From the NCBI GenBank assembly GCA_036245805.1, contig BTRK01000005.1, positions 38,917,469-38,981,468 on the forward strand: a DNA stretch of 64,000 nt, given 5' to 3'. The stretch comes from Pristionchus mayeri. Taxonomy: Eukaryota; Nematoda; Chromadorea; Rhabditida; Neodiplogasteridae. Under the pieces are notes generated by a model. It was given only the letters and a program-made list of their open reading frames with translations. It was not told where the DNA came from and did not search any database. Positions 57,801-64,000 of the stretch are shown piece by piece; position 1 is the first letter of the stretch, and every line of letters begins with the position of its first letter. A program made the position numbers and the translations under genes.

Positions 57801-60800
57801 TTGAGTCGATACGCAAGGAGGAGATTTATCACATTGTGAGCTGTGACTTTTGCACACTTTATGCATGACTAACTATCGCAACGATTTCCATAACTATCAA
57901 TTGCTGAAACGGTGGCTAATTTTCCCGCCCAAGGCCCGCTCTAGTTATACTTTTCTTGTTCAGTGGGATTTATTCTGAGCCCACGTGTATTACAAAACGC
58001 TACTCCAGCAATTTTTTTTACAAATTTTAAAGTTGTGTTCAAAATTGATTTTCGAAAAATTTGATTGCAATCAAATGGTGATGTTGCGCTGCAGTAGTTG
58101 AATGTATAATTGTGGCATTTCCCGGTTCGATGATATCAGATTACGAATCTTTACAATACAATATCCATCGATCATTTCCCAAAATATAAAAGTTATGCCT
58201 CTGTCGACTCTCTCCAGATTCCATTCCAATTCGCCTCACTAACTCATTGGCGGCATTGAGCTCTCTCATTAGTGGCCTGAATGGGGTGATATAATTAGGT
58301 GTTTACTATTCTCTCCAGCTAACGTAGTCGTCTCTTGACGACTGTAAAATCGCTTGATGTGGCTGCGCCTTTGCCTTTTTACCTTCTTTTCTCTCCAGCT
58401 CACTCCTCCCGTCATGAAGACGCCGCGCGCAGCGACGTCTACCAAGAGAAGAAGGATCCTCCGGAAGATAAGGCTAGTTTTGATATAAAAAATACGAAGA
58501 ACTGCGAAATATTAAGAAAATCACATAGATCTGCTCATGTTGATTCGTGGTCGTGCGCGCACTAGGTTAGCGTGAGGTACAGCCAATAATGTTTCTTTCC
58601 GTACGCTCTGGTCAAAAATATCAAAATGTTTTCCAGCTGTATTAATTAGAGATATACATGTGCAATTGCTATTACAAATCGACTTGTTCTTTTATATATT
58701 GATTGCTGTTATATCTACCGTATTACTCAACTAGATCGTTTTTAATTACCGTATTATCGCTCTGTTCTTAATTTATCGATCGCCTCTCGTTGCAGGAAGG
58801 AGATGGCAGAGGAAGTGGAGAGCAAGGGCTGGGACCGCAACACGGACCCCGACTTCATCTTCGCTGGCGAGGTACTGTAGATTATCGATTTTTTGATAGC
58901 ACACAGTACGATACTTGTCCTGTTTTGATTTTTGGGTTTATAATTGGTTCGCGTGACGATATCGCAATGAAGAAATTTTTTAGCATGTGATCAACCAGGC
59001 GCTTTCCTGTTTGTGCAAGGGTATAACTTAGATTAGAATTTGTTGAGTCAATCATTTGCATCACCGTGATTAAATTATCAGCAACCTAGTGTAGCTCTCT
59101 TTCATCAGTATTTGTCTGAGATGGAGCTAAGAATATCGTAATCAAGAGCGATCGATCGATCCGGGTTACAGTAACCCGCATGTTTCCATTCAGGACGCGG
59201 AACTGGAGACGCCGACGCCGTTCTGGCTCCGCTCGTCCTCTCGTCGTCGCGCGCGCGTCACCTACCGTAACCTCGACTGGAGCAGCGAGGCGAACGATCG
59301 CAGTAGGCTTGTTTGCTCCACAGAACACAAAAGTGACTGGTTTATCGCCAATTATTTTGCTATCCATTTTTTGAGTTCTCAAAATGCAACGAGAAAAATA
59401 TCGGTTCGGTGTAGGAGTGAATGATTTAGCTACATGTACATGTAGCTATTCGATAATTTTGATTGTCTCCGAAATCCAGGATATATTGGATTGCCGAATC
59501 CTTGTTCCTCTTATGATTGTATTGAAAGCGGAAAGTTACTGGTTAATCGTTACTTTCATTTTTAATTCGCAGTTGATTTTAAAATTAATATTTAAAATAA
59601 AATTCCAGGAGTGAGCCGCACGGCGGCGCTGGTGATCGACGAGAGCGAGGAGGAGCGCGAGATGGCGCGACTGACGCGTGAGGCGGAGCGCGAGGAGCGG
59701 AGGAAGGGCGCGGCGCGGAAGAGGAAGCGCACGCAGCAGACGGTCGCGAGGTGAGCGTGATTGTGATTATTTCGTTGGCTGTCATCAGTGCATCGGCGGG
59801 TTGGTTTCGTGCTTCTGATAGGGAAGTTGTGAAGTTGGAAAGTGTCGGGCTCAATTTCTTCTTGATTTGGTCTTCATCTTTTCGTGCCTTTTAAACACAC
59901 TTTATTTTGAACCTGAAATTGTGTTTTGGACTGGTGTTTTGTTATTTGTTGAGTAAGGAGAGCGCCAACAATGTCTTCGGGTGTCTAATGAGGCCATGAC
60001 GAAAGATGGAAGGTGCGGGTTAGATGGATGTGAATGTTTATTTTCATAAGCGCACCATTTCGATGATGAATTAATTTTCTGTATTTAGCATGAATATGGT
60101 GTAAGCAATTGTTATCCTATGGGAAAGCATATTTGAATGGAACTTGTAGTTCTTGATGATCAGTGATAACTGTGATGGAGTAACTGGTTGCGTTTAAAAT
60201 TGTCAGTTGCAACGTATGGAATTCGTGTTTCTAAGGGATCACTAGTGATGGAGGAATGAGGCTAGAGCAATTCTTCTTGCCCAACTTACATATTAGACAA
60301 AAACAAATATAATTAACTTCCTTCTAGTTTCGCATTTTATCATGTTTTACATTACTAACAAGTGACAATAGGGGCGATGTTGTGCAGTAGGGTGCATTTA
60401 AGAGGCACTAGGTCAGATGAGAACTATGACGTCATGCCGCCTTTGATATATGATATATCAAAGTCTGCATGATGTCATAGTTCTCATCCGACCTAGTGTC
60501 AGAAGGGCGCGATTAAGGGAGGAATCGGGTTGGGGCAATATTTCCAGGGTCTGAAAGACAAAAAAATAATACAGAATTTCTTGAAGTGTCTTCAGATGTT
60601 TTTCGTGTTGCTAGCTGTAAATTGGAACATTATCGATATTATACTGATGGATGAACTACATTGGGCGACAATGCCATGGGAGATTGAATCTTGCGTCTAT
60701 AAGGGCGCTCGCGCAGGAGGAAGGCACCTGGGAATGTTGTTGCTATTGGAGATGTTCAATCATTAGGAATGATTCTGGCAGGTATATGTATTGTCGTTGG

Positions 60801-63450
60801 GCTTCTGGGCATTGGCTTAGGTAGACGTGGACGTTTGAGATTACAGTTACCAACCAAGTAGAGAGTGTGGTGGAAGATATTTCACGACTGAGTTTCACAC
60901 GGTGGGCTCGTGCTTCATCAGTGCTTCAAGTGGGAAAGGAAAGCGCCTGGCTCAATGGATCTCTTGATGGGTCGACTCAATCAGCATAATTTAATTTGGA
61001 AGTAGTCTTCGTCGCTGTTCCCGTCGCTTGCTTCACTTGGTTGCAGAAACTAACACAAGGAGATGCGTTGAAATTAAGTTGTTTAAAAGTGAGAATGTTC
61101 TAAGGAGTGATGATTTTGCGCGCTAACTTGGATCAGCGCTGCAGCAATTTCGTGTTACCCCTAAGGTACAAGGCATGAGCTGCGACTGTCAGTCACTGAC
61201 TGTGTTCGATAATCGCAGCGATTGTAATTCACTATTTTTTCCATACGGTATATCTCCCCTACTGTATGCCTTCAGCACACCTACAGTACCCCGTTGCAGT
61301 CTCTCTTCTTCTTCAACTACCGTACCCGAGTCGGCCTTCTCGATTTCTGATGACGAGTCGCTGGCGATGATAGCGAAGAGGGTGAAGGTGAGCGAGTTAA
61401 CCTGACTATCATTTTTGCATACTCGGTTAACAAATGCTATAAAGTATGTGAATGAAGAGGGTGCTGAAGCAAGGACATGAAACGGTGTGCTATTCTGTAG
61501 GAGATTTTTATCGATTATTATTTTTACGGGGGACCTTTGGAATTGGTCAATTTTGATTATGGTGTAGGGCATTTATTCAGATTTGTCAGTATCCTGTTAA
61601 GATGTGTCGTAGAAGATCAGCGTATACGATTGAGTGAATAGAGTGTCTCATTCAGGTGGAGGAGGATCAGGAGGAAGAGGACGAGGACTACCGTAGTCGT
61701 ACGAAGATGAAGAAGGGAGAGACGAGGGAGAGGAGCAGAAGGAACAGGGAGAGGAGGGAGGGAGGAGCAGAGAGGTACGGTCGAGGATGTGCTGTATATA
61801 GTTGTGATTTTCTCTACCATCGTGGACCTCTCAGCCATTGAATCGGCGAATTCTTGTTCCTTTTGTGATAGTGCTGAAAGCGGAAAGTTCTTAGAGCAAT
61901 GGTTGTCTTGAAATAGAGATGCTGCAAGGGCTCTGTTGTTTTTCTATTCTTCCTCGACCTCTTTCTCATCAAACAAACTATTCCGCGTTTCGCTTAAAAT
62001 AACCCTGAAATATAAAAGTGCGTGGTCAATTAGTAGCAATCAGGGGTCTCCAAACTTTCTTGTAGTTTGATAGGTCTACTACTAACTATAATATTGTACT
62101 TTTGATTATTCTGTTCCATCCAATTACAGTACCCCTTTGCAGTTCCTCCACGACTACCGTAACCAGCTCGGCCTTCTCCGTGTCCGATGACGAGTCGCTG
62201 GCGACGATAAGGAGGAGGATCAAGGTGGGTGACAAATGAAAATCTGTCCTCTATTGGAGTCGGCGAGAGAGTACCATAGTCATGCACAGGCAGGTTGCTC
62301 AGGCAATTTTCTGAGAATTAAAAAAAACCCCATTTTTGTCCTCAAAGTAACCCAGGGATCGGTCATTCGTTTGATACGCCTTCGATCCTAATCGAATGCC
62401 CACCATGAGATAAAATCGAATGCCTTCGAATGCCACATGCACGGTGCACACCGCTCGCGATATCGTTGATGTCTCTTTGACGTCATTGGCGTCACAGAAA
62501 TATTAGTACAATTTAAGGATGTGGCCATGATTAAGGTGGAGGATACGCAGGAGGAGGAGGAGGACGAAGATGAGGAAGGTACGCTGAAGGAGAAGAGAGG
62601 CAAGAAGAGGACCAAGAGGAGAGGCGAGCGGTGAGCAATGTCTTGTATTTCACAAAATAAAGCGAGATCAATAGCACTGTAACGAATTATTAGCAACAAA
62701 GTATACACTATGAACTCCTTTCTACTTTTTTCTCCTGCGTAAGATCGTCGTATTGATGTTTGGAGCCTACTTGTTCTCATAGGCATTCCTTGATTCAGAG
62801 AAGTGCCTAGTTTCGTGCCCAGTTTAGAGAAACAATAGTATTTCGAATGGTGCCCGGAACAAATTACCAGGGAAGATTCGTGCCACTGTTATTACCTTCG
62901 TGAATACGAGAAGTGCCTGGCGTGATTCCTCATCGCCTTGTAATGTTAAAAAACAAACTTATATTCAACGGTATGATATGTGCTGATCGTTTATGGGTGT
63001 CTTGCTACCGTAATCTATCCGATTACAGTACCCCGACTGCCGTACCCTGCTCGGGTTTCTCGATGTCCGATGACGACTCGCTTGCGACGATCAGGAAGAG
63101 GATCAAGGTGGGAGAAACGCTAGAATCTCGATTTGATGTACTCTCTAGTCGATTAGAGAAGGCGTGCGGTAAATGAAGAGAGTGCGAGCAACTCCTTAAT
63201 TGAAGGTGGAGAAACCGGACGAGGAGGTGGAGCGAGCGAAGAAGGGATTGAAGGCCAATATCAAGGTATGGTAGAACCGTAGCTGGATTGAAGTAAGATT
63301 ACTATAAGACTTGCGATGGGTGGTGATCACGGACTGACTACTGAATTTCCCTGAAAGGGAGTATACTGTAGTGGATTTATAATCGATAATGTGCAGGAGG
63401 AAGTCGAGGACGACAGTGATGAAGACTTCATCAAGAGAAGGAAGCGTTAA
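54864..63450 (+). CDS. Unrecognised acidic/basic, probably nuclear protein with repeated exon pairs
   Basis: Fifteen exons with consistent phases: 54864-54947, 55269-55342, 55620-55716, 56695-56799, 58399-58472, 58796-58871, 59194-59302, 59609-59750, 61276-61387, 61656-61774, 62143-62224, 62536-62630, 63029-63107, 63206-63265, 63397-63450; 453 residues. It begins MSQPLIFSDDEDTAHFS and ends EDDSDEDFIKRRKR. Middle parts include WDRNTDPDFIFAGED and LETPTPFWLRSSSRRRARVT. The last third repeats a two-exon module three times: a Ser/Thr-rich exon ending in SDDESLAxIxKRIK, then a Glu/Lys/Arg-rich exon starting VE. Alternating acidic and basic stretches suggest a nuclear or nucleolar protein, perhaps chromatin or ribosome-biogenesis linked; I cannot name it. 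Two introns have GC donors (CTG|gcaagt after exon 1, AAG|gctagt after exon 5), and the frame requires both. Confidence 0.8.
56080..56362. repeat. GC-rich minisatellite of GCGACCCYCCGG units with G/C runs
   Basis: About nine imperfect copies of TTGCGACCCCCGG or GCGACCCTCCGG alternate with G runs (GGGGAGGGGGG, GGGGGAGGGGGGGGGGG) and a C run of about 15 at 56345-56359, followed by GATAAAAG. A palindrome TGGCATTGACG / CGTCAATGCCA sits inside. It lies in intron 3 of the unknown gene and stands out against the surrounding AT-rich sequence. Confidence 0.8.
56750..58590 (+). repeat. Decayed tandem copies of exon 4 and its intron
   Basis: The exon 4 end plus donor (GGCAATGCGATGGAGAGGGACGAG, 56770-56793) is echoed at about 57008-57045 (CCGGATATGCGATGGAGAGG) and about 57285-57320 (GGCAATGCGATTGTGAGAGA). 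The downstream intron landmarks also recur: GTGATTATCKGCYGCGCGCA near 56901 and 57171, and GTTGATTCGTGGYC near 57500 and 58540. The relics no longer keep the exon frame. Confidence 0.65.
59751..61275 (+). other. Intron 8 of the unknown gene
   Basis: About 1.5 kb, unusually long for this gene. Apart from the palindromic MITE at 60408 I see no exon or ORF worth calling. Confidence 0.55.
60408..60502. repeat. Palindromic MITE, ACTAGGTCGGATGAGAACTA family, copy 2
   Basis: CACTAGGTCAGATGAGAACT pairs with AGTTCTCATCCGACCTAGTG around a GATATATGATATATC centre. Inside intron 8 of the unknown gene. Confidence 0.88.
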
Positions 63451-63758
63451 TCGATCGATCGATCGATACTCAGGAATACAGTGATTGCTTGTCTAGGTTA
63501 CGGTATCGATCGATACTAAGGAATTCAATGATTTTTATCTAGATTACGGTATTTATCCTCAATTGAACAGCTGTAGCTATGCATTTGTTTGTTTTGTGTC
63601 AACTTTATTCGTGTTTCCGTTTCTGATCATATCGGATACTCTAGGCAACAACCGGTTTTTATTTCCATTGATTTCGAACCCCCAAATTACCTTATCTTTC
63701 CAATAATTGTACACGGTGTCTTTCAGAAGATGAATATCCCACGTATTTTTATTGTGTA

Positions 63759-63764
63759 AATAAA
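63759..63764 (+). terminator. Polyadenylation signal of the unknown gene
   Basis: AATAAA lies about 310 nt after the TAA stop at 63450, in an AT-rich stretch followed by TTTTTTGG. Confidence 0.6.
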
Positions 63765-63879
63765 GCTAATTTTTTGGATGAATTCATGGCTTCAGTCCAG
63801 AGGTCTGATATCCTCGATTGTACCTGATTTCGCGTATCGATTGACCAAGCGCTAGGATGGGGATCCCGGGAGAGAAGAG

Positions 63880-64000
63880 TGCCCCCAACCTTACACTGCC
63901 CGAGAAGCTGCCACTCCCTCTCTCTCCCTCTTATCTCTGCGCTCTCTCCAAATCGCGCGCTCTCTCGCCCGCTGTCTGCCTCTCCCTCCCTCTCCCCCGA
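63880..64000. repeat. CT-rich low-complexity end of window
   Basis: Runs of CTCTCTCCCTCT with TCGCGCGCTCTCTCGCCCG, the same CTCTCTCGCC motif as in the short hairpin MITEs. Probably a truncated copy continuing beyond the window. Confidence 0.55.

Noticed and set aside
62127..62142. Upstream splice acceptor for exon 11 of the unknown gene (after CAATTACAG)
   Set aside because: Using it puts a stop (TGA) in frame; the acceptor CTTTGCAG ending at 62142 restores the repeat motif SDDESLATIRRRIK.

Overview
The window is nematode-like genomic DNA. Introns carry TTTCAG-type acceptors, one gene start has an outron-like 3' splice site 12 nt before its ATG, and the aspartic protease and hnRNP M-like genes are metazoan in sequence and structure. 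The many hairpin elements and GC-AG introns would suit a free-living rhabditid or diplogastrid worm (Pristionchus-like), but genus is inference only. I saw no tRNA, rRNA, CRISPR array or bacterial operon.

Layout. The first 121 bases are the 3' end of a plus-strand gene. From about 0.4 to 48 kb the sequence is a transposon-rich accessory region holding a tandem pair of GNAT acetyltransferase genes (copy A 9752-15898, copy B 19299-23721) and one intact-looking secreted aspartic protease gene on the minus strand (24017-26804). Around them lie three related mariner elements, one carrying a non-LTR retrotransposon fragment, a Pao/BEL gag fragment, a decayed PIF/Harbinger element with a MADF partner gene, two short Helitron-like elements, at least seven 0.5-2 kb foldback elements, and many short hairpin MITEs. 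The stretch 40.4-47.2 kb is a degenerate tandem array of minus-strand exon fragments.

From 48.9 to 63.5 kb the window changes character. A 16-exon hnRNP M/MYEF2-like RNA-binding protein gene (minus strand, 598 codons plus stop) and a 15-exon gene for an unrecognised acidic/basic, probably nuclear protein (plus strand, 453 residues) diverge from a 275-bp intergenic region. All exon junctions of both genes keep frame. Their introns are rich in a short CTACCGTA/TACGGTAG motif.

The most informative history is at the GNAT pair. The duplication includes about 0.5 kb of upstream flank. Copy B still shows the empty sites for the nested mariner composite and the Pao element that load copy A. Both copies look damaged, in different ways: copy A lost the start of exon 3 at the Pao junction, and copy B has one extra G in its last exon. 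No transposase in the window is intact. I did not find a system I could call new with confidence. The best candidates for follow-up are the TTAA-flanked foldback family, the exon/intron tandem repeats of the unknown gene, and the repeated GC-AG introns.
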